From Thiobacillus denitrificans (GTDB taxonomy: Bacteria; Pseudomonadota; Gammaproteobacteria; Burkholderiales; Thiobacillaceae): DNA of 64,000 nucleotides. Made by a program: the position numbers and the translations under genes. Shown piece after piece: positions 28,761 to 36,948 of this stretch; within the stretch, counting starts at the first letter, position 1, and each line of letters starts with the position of its first letter. The notes under the pieces are model-generated. The model searched no databases, had not been told where the DNA came from, and was given only the letters and a program-made list of their open reading frames with translations. The DNA lies in NCBI GenBank assembly GCA_002403375.1, contig DHHQ01000023.1:139070-203069 (forward strand). Direction: 5' to 3'.

Positions 28761-30188
28761 ATGCTGTCATTCCGCGCCGTTCTCCGCCTGCTTGCCGGCC
28801 TGTTGCTCGCCGGCCTCGCCGTTCCCGCCCATGCGGCCGCCCTGCCGCCGGCCTTCACCGCCGCGCTGAAGCAGGCGGGGATCCCGCTCGGCCGGGTCGC
28901 GGTCGTGGTGCAGCCGCTCGACGCGGCCGCACCGGTGCTGAGCCACAACGCCGACGCGGCGCTCAACCCCGCGTCGGTGATGAAGCTGGTGACCAGTTTC
29001 GCCGCGCTCAACCGGCTCGGTCCGGGCTACGCCTGGACCACCGAGGTGTGGGCCGACGGCCCGGTCGCGGACGGCGTGCTCGACGGCAACCTCGTGATCA
29101 AGGGCTACGGCGACCCCACGCTGACGCTCGAGCGCATGTGGCTGCTGCAGCGCGAGCTGCGTGCGCGCGGCATCCGCCACGTGCGCGGCAACCTGGTACT
29201 CGACCTCAGCCATTTCGCGCTGGAGGACAGCGATCCCGGCGCCTTCGACGGCGAGCCGTTCGCCCTCTACAACGCCGCCCCGGGGCCGCTGGTGGCGAAC
29301 TTCAACGCCACCACGCTGCGCCTCCGGCCGAACGGCAGCCAGGTGCTGGTCGAGCCCGATCCCGCGCTGCCGGGCGTGACGCTCGATTCGCGGCTGCGGC
29401 TCACCGAGGGCGGCGAATGCAACGGCTGGAGGGATGCGCTCACGCCGGCCGTGCCCGACTCCGGACGCCTCGAACTGCTGATCAGCGGCCACTACGCGCG
29501 CGCCTGCGGCGAGCAGACGTGGTCGCTCAGCGCGTTCGGCCCGGCGGTGACTTTCGACCTCGTCTTCCGCGGACTGTGGGCGGAAACCGGCGGCACCGTG
29601 GGCGGCGCGACCGTGCCCGGCGTGGCACCGCCGTCGCCGCCGCTGCTGGCGTTCGCGTCGGAGCCGCTCGCCGCCGCGCTGGTCAGACTGAACAAGCATT
29701 CCAACAACCTGATGACCCGCAACCTCTTCCTCACGCTCGGCGCCGAAGTCTACGGCCCGCCGGCGACGCTGGAGAAGGGCGCACGCGCGGTCCGCGCAGC
29801 GCTGGAACGGCACGGCGTGCCCACCCGCAAGCTGGTGCTGGAAAACGGCGCCGGGCTGTCGCGCGTCGAGCGTATCAGCGCCGATGCGCTCACCGGGCTG
29901 CTGCGCGCCGCCTGGAAGAGCCCGCTGTTCGCCGAGTTCGAGTCGGCGCTGCCGATCGTCGCCGTCGACGGCACGCTGAAGCGCCGCTTCAACGGCAGCC
30001 CGTTCGGCGGCCACGCGCACCTGAAGACCGGCACGCTGCGCGACGTCAGCGCGCTCGCCGGCTACGTCCATACCGCACGCGGCGAGCGCGTCAGCTTCGT
30101 GATGCTGGTGAACCACCCCAACGCGCGCCGCAGCGAAGCCGCGCAGCGCGTGCTGCTCGAATGGGTCCACGCGGGAGGCGCACGATGA
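28761..30188 (+). CDS. dacB: D-alanyl-D-alanine carboxypeptidase/endopeptidase (PBP4)
   Basis: A 475-aa class-C penicillin-binding protein acting on peptidoglycan in the periplasm. Signal peptide about 1-26. The active-site motifs are SVMK (Ser72-Lys75), SNN (Ser314) and KTG (Lys422), with the large inserted domain between SxxK and SxN that is typical of PBP4. A CATAAT hexamer at 28749-28754 puts the expected transcription start at or next to the ATG. Its stop overlaps the small membrane-protein gene (ATGA). Confidence 0.93.
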   Translation: MLSFRAVLRLLAGLLLAGLAVPAHAAALPPAFTAALKQAGIPLGRVAVVVQPLDAAAPVLSHNADAALNPASVMKLVTSFAALNRLGPGYAWTTEVWADGPVADGVLDGNLVIKGYGDPTLTLERMWLLQRELRARGIRHVRGNLVLDLSHFALEDSDPGAFDGEPFALYNAAPGPLVANFNATTLRLRPNGSQVLVEPDPALPGVTLDSRLRLTEGGECNGWRDALTPAVPDSGRLELLISGHYARACGEQTWSLSAFGPAVTFDLVFRGLWAETGGTVGGATVPGVAPPSPPLLAFASEPLAAALVRLNKHSNNLMTRNLFLTLGAEVYGPPATLEKGARAVRAALERHGVPTRKLVLENGAGLSRVERISADALTGLLRAAWKSPLFAEFESALPIVAVDGTLKRRFNGSPFGGHAHLKTGTLRDVSALAGYVHTARGERVSFVMLVNHPNARRSEAAQRVLLEWVHAGGAR

Positions 30189-30403
30189 ATCCGGGCTGCC
30201 GCGTGATGGCCTTGTTCCTCGTGCTGCTGGCGCTGTTCCAGGCGCTGCCGGTGGCGCTCGACGCCTGGCAGGCGAGGCAGTGGCCGGACACCGTGTCGGA
30301 ATGGATCCGCCTTGCCTTGCTGCCGGGGGCGCTGTGGCTGTACCTGCGCTACTTCAGCATCCTCGGCTGCCGCCAGTGCGGGGGCGACGATGAACCTCGA
30401 TAA
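30185..30403 (+). CDS. Small inner-membrane protein
   Basis: A 72-aa protein with two hydrophobic segments (about 6-25 and 41-60) and a C-terminal CRQCGG. It is coupled to dacB by ATGA overlap. I do not recognise the family. A role near the envelope is only suggested by position. Confidence 0.6.
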   Translation: MNPGCRVMALFLVLLALFQALPVALDAWQARQWPDTVSEWIRLALLPGALWLYLRYFSILGCRQCGGDDEPR

Positions 30404-30593
30404 GGCTCCGGAGTGGGCAAGGTGGCTGGCGCAGGATGCTGACGGCGCCTGGTGGGCTTACGAGGCAGAGCCGAACCAGCAGCACAATGGCTGGTACGAG
30501 AACGAGGTTGGCCGCATCGTGAAGCTGGGCATGGGCGAGCCGCCGGCCGACTGGACCACGACGCTCACGCGCTTGCCGGCGCGGGGCGACTGA
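30390..30593 (+). CDS. Small hypothetical soluble protein
   Basis: A 67-aa Trp-rich, acidic protein (APEWARWLAQDADGAWWAY) that overlaps the previous gene by 14 bp in another frame. It has no membrane segment. The pattern of W-rich short proteins describing an 'input' residue stretch is seen in phage-like small proteins, but no assignment is made. The ATG at 30390 is inferred from the overlap geometry. Confidence 0.5.
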   Translation: MNLDKAPEWARWLAQDADGAWWAYEAEPNQQHNGWYENEVGRIVKLGMGEPPADWTTTLTRLPARGD

Positions 30594-30628
30594 GGTCGCC
30601 GGCGGGCAGATCGCACCGGCGCGCCCCG

Positions 30629-31189
30629 CTACGCCGGCTGCAGCAGGTCGATGCGGAAGCTGTCCTCGTAGGGCGGGACGTTGCACTCGATGACGTCCGA
30701 CGGCGCGACGTCGAGGCGGACGCCGACGATGTCGGTGCGCACCGGCAGCTTCGACGCGCCGCGGTCGACCAGCACCACGGTGCGGATTTCCTCCGGCTGC
30801 CTGCCGGCGAGGTACTCCACCGCGCGCAGCATAGAGTGTCCGCGGTACATGACGTCGTCGACCACCAGCACGGTGTGGCCGGCAAGATCGAGGGCGGCGT
30901 GGGTCGGGTTCTCGGTGAGTTGCGTTTCCGGGTAGAGCAGCGTGAGGTCGTCGGCGTAGCGCTTGATCGCGAGATCGAGCCGCACGCAGTCGGCGAGGCC
31001 CCAGTCGTCGCGCAGGCGCGCGTGCAGCCGGTCGGCGAGCGGCGCGCCGCGCCGCAGGATGCCGACGATCGCGACCCGGGTGCGGCCGGTCAGCAGGCCC
31101 GCCGCCTGGCGCGCCATGTCGGCGACGATGGCATCGAGCTGCGCGGTGTCGTAGAGGCAGGTGCGCCGGCCGGCGGGCTTGTCGCTCAT
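30629..31189 (-). CDS. pyrR: PyrR-like phosphoribosyltransferase
   Basis: A 186-aa type-I phosphoribosyltransferase with the PRPP loop VLVVDDVMYRGHS (107-119) and GILRRGAPLADRL early in the fold, which resembles PyrR (uracil phosphoribosyltransferase/regulator). Whether it has attenuator-binding activity cannot be told. It follows ubiD by 10 nt on the same strand, and pyrC lies 4 kb away. Confidence 0.8.
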   Translation of the reverse strand: MSDKPAGRRTCLYDTAQLDAIVADMARQAAGLLTGRTRVAIVGILRRGAPLADRLHARLRDDWGLADCVRLDLAIKRYADDLTLLYPETQLTENPTHAALDLAGHTVLVVDDVMYRGHSMLRAVEYLAGRQPEEIRTVVLVDRGASKLPVRTDIVGVRLDVAPSDVIECNVPPYEDSFRIDLLQPA

Positions 31190-31199
31190 GTCCGCTTTC

Positions 31200-32663
31200 C
31201 TAGAGGCCGAGATCGGCCCACATCGCGTCGACGCGCGCCTTGACCGCCGCGTCCATGACGATCGGCGTGCCCCATTCGCGGTTCGTCTCGCCTGGCCACT
31301 TGTTGGTGGCGTCGATGCCCATCTTGCTGCCCAGCCCCGACACCGGGCTCGCGAAGTCGAGGTAGTCGATCGGCGTGTTCTCGACCAGCAAGGTATCTCG
31401 AGCCGGATCGACGCGGGTGGTCAGCGCCCACATCACCTCCTTCCAGTCGCGCACGTCGACGTCGTCGTCGGTGACCAGGATGAACTTGGTGTACATGAAC
31501 TGGCGCAGGAACGACCACACGCCGAACATCACGCGCTTGGCGTGGCCGGGGTAGGCCTTCTTCATCGACACCACCGCCATGCGGTAGGAGCAGCCCTCGG
31601 GCGGCAGGTAGAAGTCGGTGATCTCGGGGAACTGCTTCTGCAGCAGCGGCACGAAGACCTCGTTCAGCGCGACGCCGAGGATCGCCGGCTCGTCCGGCGG
31701 CTTGCCGGTGTAGGTGCTGTGATAGATCGGGTCGCGCCGCATGGTGATGCGCTCGACGGTGAAGACCGGGAAGGTCTCCTGCTCGTTGTAGTAGCCGGTG
31801 TGGTCGCCGTAGGGGCCTTCGAGGGCGGTTTCATCCGGATGGATCACGCCCTCGAGCACGATCTCGCTTGATGCGGGCACCTGCAGGTCGCTGCCGAGGC
31901 ATTTCGTCACTTCGGTCTTGGCGCCGCGCAGGAGGCCGGCGAACTGGTATTCGGAGAGCGAATCCGGCACCGGCGTGACCGCGCCGAGGATGGTCGCGGG
32001 ATCGGCGCCGAGCGCGACCGCGACCGGGAACGGCTCGCCCGGGTGCGCGAGCTGGTGCTCGCGGAAATCGAGCGCGCCGCCGCGGTGCGCGAGCCAGCGC
32101 ATGATGAGCTTGTTCGGCCCGATCACCTGCTGCCGGTAGATGCCGAGGTTCTGCCGCTTCTTGTGCGGGCCGCGGGTGACGGTGAGGCCCCAGGTGATCA
32201 GCGGCGCCACGTCGCCCGGCCAGCAGTGCTGGATCGGCAGGCGCGCGAGGTCGACATCGGCGCCTTCCCACACGATCTCCTGGCACGGCGCGCCCTTCAC
32301 TTCCTTCGGCGCCATGTTGAGCACCTGCTTCAACACCGGCCACTTCTCCCACGCGTCGCGCAGCCCCTTCGGCGGCTCCGGCTCCTTGAGGTAGGCCAGC
32401 AGCTTGCCGACCTCGCGCAGCCGCGCGGGATCGGTTTCGCCCATGCCGAGCGCGACGCGCTTGACCGTGCCGAACAGATTCGCGAGCACCGGCACGCCGT
32501 GCCCCCTGGGGTTCTCGAACAGCAGCGCCGGGCCGCCGGCACGCAGCACGCGGTCGGCGATCTCGGTCATTTCGAGCTTCGGGTCGACCTCGACGGCGAT
32601 GCGCTTCAGTTCGCCCATGCGCTCGAGTTGTGCGATGAAGTCGCGCAGGTCGTGGTAGATCAT
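31200..32663 (-). CDS. ubiD: 4-hydroxy-3-polyprenylbenzoate decarboxylase
   Basis: A 487-aa prenyl-FMN-dependent decarboxylase of ubiquinone synthesis, of normal UbiD length. Evidence includes the N-terminus MIYHDLRDFIAQLERMGELKRI, the central TWGLTVTRGPHKKRQNLGIYR, and the Glu-rich active region EGPYGDHTGYYN. The start at 32663 is chosen because the 12 residues upstream are proline-rich shadow. It lies 86 bp after dolP and 10 nt before pyrR, probably in one transcript from yraN. The matching prenyltransferase UbiX is not in the window. Confidence 0.93.
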   Translation of the reverse strand: MIYHDLRDFIAQLERMGELKRIAVEVDPKLEMTEIADRVLRAGGPALLFENPRGHGVPVLANLFGTVKRVALGMGETDPARLREVGKLLAYLKEPEPPKGLRDAWEKWPVLKQVLNMAPKEVKGAPCQEIVWEGADVDLARLPIQHCWPGDVAPLITWGLTVTRGPHKKRQNLGIYRQQVIGPNKLIMRWLAHRGGALDFREHQLAHPGEPFPVAVALGADPATILGAVTPVPDSLSEYQFAGLLRGAKTEVTKCLGSDLQVPASSEIVLEGVIHPDETALEGPYGDHTGYYNEQETFPVFTVERITMRRDPIYHSTYTGKPPDEPAILGVALNEVFVPLLQKQFPEITDFYLPPEGCSYRMAVVSMKKAYPGHAKRVMFGVWSFLRQFMYTKFILVTDDDVDVRDWKEVMWALTTRVDPARDTLLVENTPIDYLDFASPVSGLGSKMGIDATNKWPGETNREWGTPIVMDAAVKARVDAMWADLGL

Positions 32664-32749
32664 CGGTGGCCTGTCAGGGTGAGGCGGTCGAGGGGGCATG
32701 CATGCGCGCGTCGGGGATGGCCGCCGCGCGCTTGCTGGCAGCGGAAGCG

Positions 32750-33322
32750 TCAGTCGAGGTATTCGAACAGGACGACGACCTTGGCGACGCCCGAAGTGGT
32801 GCGTGCGACCTCGGTCGCGGCAGCGGCTTCGGCCCGGTTCACCAGGCCCATCAGATAGACCACGCCGGTCTCGGTGACCACCTTGATCTGCGTGCCCGGC
32901 ACGCGGTCATCGCGCAGCAGGCGGGTCTTGACCTGGCCGGTGATCGAGGTGTCGTTGGCCTTCGACGTCAGCGAGGCGCCGCCGGAGACGCTGAGCTCGT
33001 TGAGCACCGCCCGCAGTTCCGGGATGCCCTGCACGACCTCGCTCGCCCGCGCGCGCGTCGCCTCGTCGGGCACCTGGCCGGTGAGCAGCAGCTGCCGGTT
33101 GTAGCTGGTCGAGGCGATGCCGTTCGCGACCTTGATCGGGAAGGCGTCGCGCAGGCGGTTCTTCGAGCGGATCTCGATTTCCTGGTCGCCGATGACGGCG
33201 CCCGCGGTGCGGCGGTCGAGCGTGCCAGGGCCGCCGGCCTCGCCGCCGACCGGCGTCGTCGAGCAGGCTTGCAGTTGGACAAGGGCCATGCCGGCCAGGG
33301 CGATGTAGAGCAGTTTTTTCAT
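32750..33322 (-). CDS. dolP: BON-domain outer-membrane lipoprotein (DolP/YraP)
   Basis: A 190-aa lipoprotein with a lipobox LQAC placing the lipid at Cys20. Two BON domains follow (about 45-115 and 120-185). DolP localises to the outer membrane and supports its integrity. Two in-frame ATGs overlap the diaA stop; the second (33322) is preferred because GAGGA lies 3 nt before it, versus zero spacing for 33325. It fits the conserved yraN-diaA-dolP order. Confidence 0.9.
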   Translation of the reverse strand: MKKLLYIALAGMALVQLQACSTTPVGGEAGGPGTLDRRTAGAVIGDQEIEIRSKNRLRDAFPIKVANGIASTSYNRQLLLTGQVPDEATRARASEVVQGIPELRAVLNELSVSGGASLTSKANDTSITGQVKTRLLRDDRVPGTQIKVVTETGVVYLMGLVNRAEAAAATEVARTTSGVAKVVVLFEYLD

Positions 33323-33915
33323 CATTCCTCGATTCCCAGTAAGACGCTGTCCACCGCATCGCACAGGCAATGGATGGCCAGCAGGTGGACTTCATGTATG
33401 CGCGCCGCGGACTCGGCGGGCACGCACAGGAAGACGTCGCCTTCCTGCATTTGTTCCGCCAGCCCCCCGCCGGTGCGCCCGGTCAGCATGACGACGTGCA
33501 TGCCGCGCGCGTGGGCGGCGGTGACCGCCTGCAGCACGCTGGGCGAATTGCCGCTGGTCGAAATCGCCAGCAGGATGTCGCCCGGCTGGCCGAGCGCCTT
33601 CACCTGACGCGCGAACACCTGGTCGAACGCATGGTCGTTGGCGATCGCTGTCAGGGTCGAGCTGTCGGTGGTGAGGGCGAGCGCGGCGAGGCCGGGGCGT
33701 TCGTGCTCGAAGCGGTTGATCATGCTGGCGGCGAAATGCTGCGCGTCCGCGGCCGACCCGCCGTTGCCGCAGGCCAGCACCTTGTTGCCCTGCGCGAGGC
33801 TGTGCACCACCAGCCGCGCCGCCGCCTCGATCGCCGGGGCGAGCGCCTCGGCGGCATCCAGCACGGTCTGCGCCGATGCCTTGAAATGGCCGGTGATTCT
33901 GTCGTGTAAGGGCAT
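33322..33915 (-). CDS. diaA: SIS-domain protein DiaA (phosphoheptose isomerase-like)
   Basis: A 197-aa sugar-isomerase-fold protein with ACGNGGSAADAQHFA (about 48-62), STSGNSPS and the terminal HLLAIHCLCDAVDS. The close paralogue GmhA has the same fold, but position between yraN and dolP supports DiaA, which binds DnaA and controls initiation of replication. The stop overlaps the dolP start. Confidence 0.85.
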   Translation of the reverse strand: MPLHDRITGHFKASAQTVLDAAEALAPAIEAAARLVVHSLAQGNKVLACGNGGSAADAQHFAASMINRFEHERPGLAALALTTDSSTLTAIANDHAFDQVFARQVKALGQPGDILLAISTSGNSPSVLQAVTAAHARGMHVVMLTGRTGGGLAEQMQEGDVFLCVPAESAARIHEVHLLAIHCLCDAVDSVLLGIEE

Positions 33916-33917
33916 GG

Positions 33918-34076
33918 CTAGCTCGGGTGTTTCATGAATTCGCGTGATGATCGCGCAGGATTTTGTTTTGCAGGGGAATTTTGCGAAGGAGCGGCGTAGT
34001 TATCCCTACGCCCGACCGAGCAGGATTTCCATGCGGAGCAAAAGACCAGCGAGGGCGCGCGTAATTGATGGAACAT
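33918..34076 (-). other. Structured intergenic element with a 52-codon ORF between yraN and diaA
   Basis: This segment is noticeably less GC-rich than its surroundings. It contains an inner 7-bp hairpin GGCGTAG-TTATCC-CTACGCC (33993-34012) nested within TTTTGC (33979-33984) and GCAAAA (34038-34043). An ORF reads through it on the minus strand, with residues such as FCSAWKSCSVGRRDN, unlike any enzyme. It may be a mobile-type repeat, an RNA structure or a non-translated spacer. Confidence 0.45.
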
Positions 34077-34087
34077 TCGGGCTTTGA

Positions 34088-34438
34088 TTATCCCATATCG
34101 TCGAAGGCGTTCCGGATCCACTCGGGCGCGCCGTTTCCCGACAGCGCGACCACGTCGAAGCGGCACGGCGGCAGCGTGCGGAGCGCGGCCAGATACTGGC
34201 GGGCGGCGGCGAGCAGGCGCTTCTGCTTCGCCGGCGTCACGCTCGCCGCGGCGCCGCCGAAATCGCTGCGGCTGCGCAGCCGCACTTCGACGAACACCAG
34301 CGTCGCGCCGTCCTGCATCACCAGGTCGATCTCGCCGAAGCGGCAGCGCCAGTTGCGCGTCACGAGCCGCAGGCCTTGCGCCTGCAGGAAGGCCGCGGCG
34401 CGCGATTCGGCGGACTCGCCGAGCAGGGATTTCAACAT
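34088..34438 (-). CDS. yraN: UPF0102/YraN nuclease-fold protein
   Basis: A 116-aa PD-(D/E)xK-like protein with RNWRCRFGEIDLV and VFVEVRLRS containing the family E-x-V motif. Function is not established. The ATG at 34438 is preferred; an upstream TTG at 34447 would reach into the rsmI promoter. It is the head of the likely yraN-diaA-dolP-ubiD-pyrR transcript and is divergent from rsmI with a 16-bp gap. Confidence 0.85.
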   Translation of the reverse strand: MLKSLLGESAESRAAAFLQAQGLRLVTRNWRCRFGEIDLVMQDGATLVFVEVRLRSRSDFGGAAASVTPAKQKRLLAAARQYLAALRTLPPCRFDVVALSGNGAPEWIRNAFDDMG

Positions 34439-34454
34439 CTGCGACAATGGCGGG

Positions 34455-35330
34455 ATGAACGAAAGCCCGCATCTTACCCCGCTGCTGCCCGCGCTCTACG
34501 TGGTCGCGACGCCGATCGGCAACCTCGGCGACATCACGCTGCGCGCGCTCGACATCCTGCAGCGCGTCGACCGCGTGGCGGCCGAGGACACCCGCGTGTC
34601 GGGTCTGCTGCTGGCCCACTTCAACATCAGGAAGCCGCTGGTCTCGATCCGCGAGCACAACGAGCGCGAAGCCGCCGAGGGCGTGATCGCGCGCATCGCC
34701 GCGGGCGACGCGGTGGCCTACGTGTCGGATGCGGGGACGCCTGCGGTGTCCGACCCGGGCGCCCGGCTGGTCGCCGCGGTGCGCGCGGCGGGGCTCAGGG
34801 TGGTGCCGGTTCCGGGCGTCTCGGCGGTGACGACGGCGCTGTCGGTCGCCGGGCTGGAATCCGGGCAATGGCTGTTCCACGGCTTCCTGCCGCCCAAGCC
34901 CGGTGCGCGCCGGGCGCAGCTGCAGGCGCTCGCCGCGCTGCCCGCCGCGCTGGTGTTCTACGAGGCACCGCACCGCATCGAGGAGACGCTCGCCGACATG
35001 GCGGCGATGCTCGACGGCCGCCGCCTGGTGACGCTGGCGCGCGAACTCACCAAGAAATTCGAGAGCGTCGTCACGCTGCCGCTCGCCGAGGCATCCGCCT
35101 GGCTCGCCGCCGACCCCAACAACGTGCGCGGCGAATTCGTCGTCGTCGTGCACCCGCCGCAGACCGAGGTGGCGATCGATACCGAAGCGATGCGCGTGCT
35201 CGAGATCCTGCAGGGCGCGCTGCCGCCGACGCTCGCCGCCAAGCTCGCCTCGCAGATCACCGGCCGCAGCAAGGCCGAACTCTATAAAATGTCGCTGGCA
35301 TTGAAGCCGCAGCAGCAGGACGAAGCATGA
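34455..35330 (+). CDS. rsmI: 16S rRNA 2'-O-ribose C1402 methyltransferase
   Basis: A 291-aa SAM-dependent tetrapyrrole-methylase-fold enzyme that modifies C1402 of 16S rRNA. Motifs include LYVVATPIGNLGDITLRA (about 14-31), YVSDAGTPAVSDPG, VVPVPGVSAVTTALS and FYEAPHRI. GACAAT at 34443-34448 gives an expected transcription start at about 34455, right at the ATG. The stop overlaps the pyrC start (ATGA). Confidence 0.95.
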   Translation: MNESPHLTPLLPALYVVATPIGNLGDITLRALDILQRVDRVAAEDTRVSGLLLAHFNIRKPLVSIREHNEREAAEGVIARIAAGDAVAYVSDAGTPAVSDPGARLVAAVRAAGLRVVPVPGVSAVTTALSVAGLESGQWLFHGFLPPKPGARRAQLQALAALPAALVFYEAPHRIEETLADMAAMLDGRRLVTLARELTKKFESVVTLPLAEASAWLAADPNNVRGEFVVVVHPPQTEVAIDTEAMRVLEILQGALPPTLAAKLASQITGRSKAELYKMSLALKPQQQDEA

Positions 35331-36361
35331 CCGACACCCTCACGATCACCCGCCCCGACGACTGGCACGTCCACTTCCGCGACGGCGCCGCCATGCAGAG
35401 CGTGGTGCCCGACACCGCGCGCGTGTTCGCCCGCGCCATCGCGATGCCCAACCTGAAGCCGCCGGTGGTCACCGTCGCCGATGCCGCGGCGTACCGCGAG
35501 CGCCTGCTGGCCGCCGCCGCCGGCACCGCGTTCGAGCCCCTGATGACGCTCTACCTGACCGACAATACGTCGCCCGACGAGATCCGCCGCGCGCGTGCGA
35601 GCGGCTTCGTGCACGCGGTGAAGTACTATCCGGCGGGCGCGACGACCAATTCCGATTCCGGCGTCACCGAGCTCGCGAAGGCCTACAAGGCGATCGCGGC
35701 GATGGAGGAAGTCGGCCTGCCGCTGCTGCTGCACGGCGAGGTGGTCGACCCCGCGATCGACGTGTTCGACCGCGAGGCGGTGTTCATCGAGCGCCATCTC
35801 GTGCGGCTGCTGAAGGATTTCCCAAGACTGAAGATCGTGCTCGAGCACATCACCACGCGCCAGGCCGCCGAGTTCGTCGCCGCGGCGCCGGCCAACGTCG
35901 CGGCGACGATCACCGTCCACCACCTGCTCTACAACCGCAATGCGATGTTCCAGGGCGGGATGCGCCCGCACATGTACTGCCTGCCGGTGCTCAAGCGCGA
36001 GCAGCACCGCGAGGCGCTGGTGGCCGCGGCGACCTCCGGCAACCCGAAATTCTTCCTCGGCACCGATTCCGCGCCGCACGCGGCGGGCGCCAAGGAAACC
36101 GCCTGCGGCTGCGCCGGCATCTACTCGGCGCACGCCGCGATCGAGCTGTACGCCGAGGCGTTCGAGGACGCCGGCGCGCTCGAATGTCTCGAGGCCTTCG
36201 CCAGCTTCCACGGCGCCGATTTCTACGGGCTGCCGCGCAACGTCGGCACCCTCACGCTCAGGCGCGAAAGCTGGGAGGCGCCGGCGCGCCTCGCGCTCGG
36301 CGCGGAAAGCCTGGTGCCGCTGCGGGCAGGGGAAGCCATCCGCTGGCGCGTCGCCGGCTGA
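35327..36361 (+). CDS. pyrC: Dihydroorotase
   Basis: A 344-aa metal-dependent enzyme forming dihydroorotate from carbamoyl aspartate. Metal ligands are in DDWHVHFRDG (about 10-19), with VKYYPAGATTNS containing the carboxylated lysine region (about 101) and the terminal GTDSAPHA. This is the class typical of E. coli PyrC (single-domain, about 345 aa). It is coupled to rsmI. Confidence 0.95.
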   Translation: MTDTLTITRPDDWHVHFRDGAAMQSVVPDTARVFARAIAMPNLKPPVVTVADAAAYRERLLAAAAGTAFEPLMTLYLTDNTSPDEIRRARASGFVHAVKYYPAGATTNSDSGVTELAKAYKAIAAMEEVGLPLLLHGEVVDPAIDVFDREAVFIERHLVRLLKDFPRLKIVLEHITTRQAAEFVAAAPANVAATITVHHLLYNRNAMFQGGMRPHMYCLPVLKREQHREALVAAATSGNPKFFLGTDSAPHAAGAKETACGCAGIYSAHAAIELYAEAFEDAGALECLEAFASFHGADFYGLPRNVGTLTLRRESWEAPARLALGAESLVPLRAGEAIRWRVAG

Positions 36362-36390
36362 CTCGCCCGCCGGGCAGCCGGCCGAGGCCT

Positions 36391-36396
36391 TATAAT
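36391..36396 (+). promoter_or_regulatory. rnpB -10 box
   Basis: A perfect TATAAT 6 nt upstream of the inferred RNase P RNA 5' end. No consensus -35 is seen. Confidence 0.7.
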
Positions 36397-36402
36397 GCGA
36401 AC

Positions 36403-36693
36403 GGGAAAGCCGGTCAGACAACCGCTGCCATGCAAATGGGAGAGGAAAGTCCGGGCTCCACAGAGCAGGATGCCGGCTAACGGCCGGACGCCGCGAGGCG
36501 AGGAATAGGGCCACAGAGACGAGCGTATTAAGTTACGGTGAAACGCGGTAACCTCCATCCGGAGCAACACCAAATAGGCAGACGATGACGCGGCTCGCCG
36601 AGTCTGCGGGTAGGTGGCTGGAGCCGGTCAGCAATGGCCGGCCTAGAGGAATGGTTGTCCACGACAGAACCCGGCTTATCGACCGACTTTCCC
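36403..36693 (+). ncRNA. rnpB: RNase P RNA, class A
   Basis: Catalytic RNA of RNase P, which trims tRNA 5' leaders. The conserved core is visible: GAGGAAAGTCCGGGCTCC at the 5' side, CAGGGCC-type loop AATAGGGCCACAGAGAC, and CTAGAGGAATGGTTGTCC with GACAGAACCCGGCTTATCGA near the 3' end. The ends are set by P1 pairing GGGAAAGCCGGTC/GACCGACTTTCCC with one G-U. It is followed by an AT-rich region and a terminator. Confidence 0.95.
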
Positions 36694-36797
36694 ACTTCTC
36701 ATTCAATTCAATAAGTTATGTTTATTACCTAAACATGGAAGAAACATAAAGCGCTAAGCTCCGGTTTTTCCAGAAACTTATCCACACCCCCGCGCCA

Positions 36798-36829
36798 CCC
36801 CTAAGTCCTTGAGGCATAGGGGTTTTTTT
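36798..36829 (+). terminator. Intrinsic terminator after rnpB
   Basis: CCCCTA...TAGGGG (stem 36798-36803 with 36817-36822) followed by seven T. It separates rnpB from the dcw promoter. The 100 bp between the rnpB 3' end and this stem is AT-rich without a visible gene. Confidence 0.8.
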
Positions 36830-36841
36830 GCGCCTGCTGCC

Positions 36842-36870
36842 TTGACCCCCCCAGAACTATCCCCTATAGT
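36842..36870 (+). promoter_or_regulatory. Main promoter of the dcw cluster
   Basis: TTGACC (36842-36847) and TATAGT (36865-36870) with an ideal 17-bp spacer. It is the best sigma-70 match in the window and lies 79 bp before mraZ. Confidence 0.85.
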
Positions 36871-36904
36871 GGGTCCAAGTGGTGGTTGGTGGGAAGTTGT
36901 GGGA
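36870..36904 (+). promoter_or_regulatory. MraZ operator: four TGGGN-type boxes at 10-bp spacing
   Basis: TGGGT (36870), TGGTG (36880), TGGGA (36890) and TGGGA (36900) repeat exactly every 10 bp, separated by 5 nt. Known MraZ sites are TGGGN direct repeats with 5-nt spacers. The first box shares its T with the -10, so MraZ binding would block the promoter, giving autoregulation of the cluster. Box 2 is degenerate (TGGTG). Confidence 0.85.
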
Positions 36905-36948
36905 GAATTCGCCCCGCCAAACGCCGGCATTCAAATAACGGGGGGAGC

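Noticed and set aside
34439..34447. TTG at 34447 as yraN start.
   Set aside because: It would overlap the GACAAT of the divergent rsmI promoter; the ATG at 34438 gives normal YraN length.
36430..36480. Possible small ORF within the rnpB region.
   Set aside because: The sequence is explained by RNase P RNA core motifs and has no ribosome-binding site.
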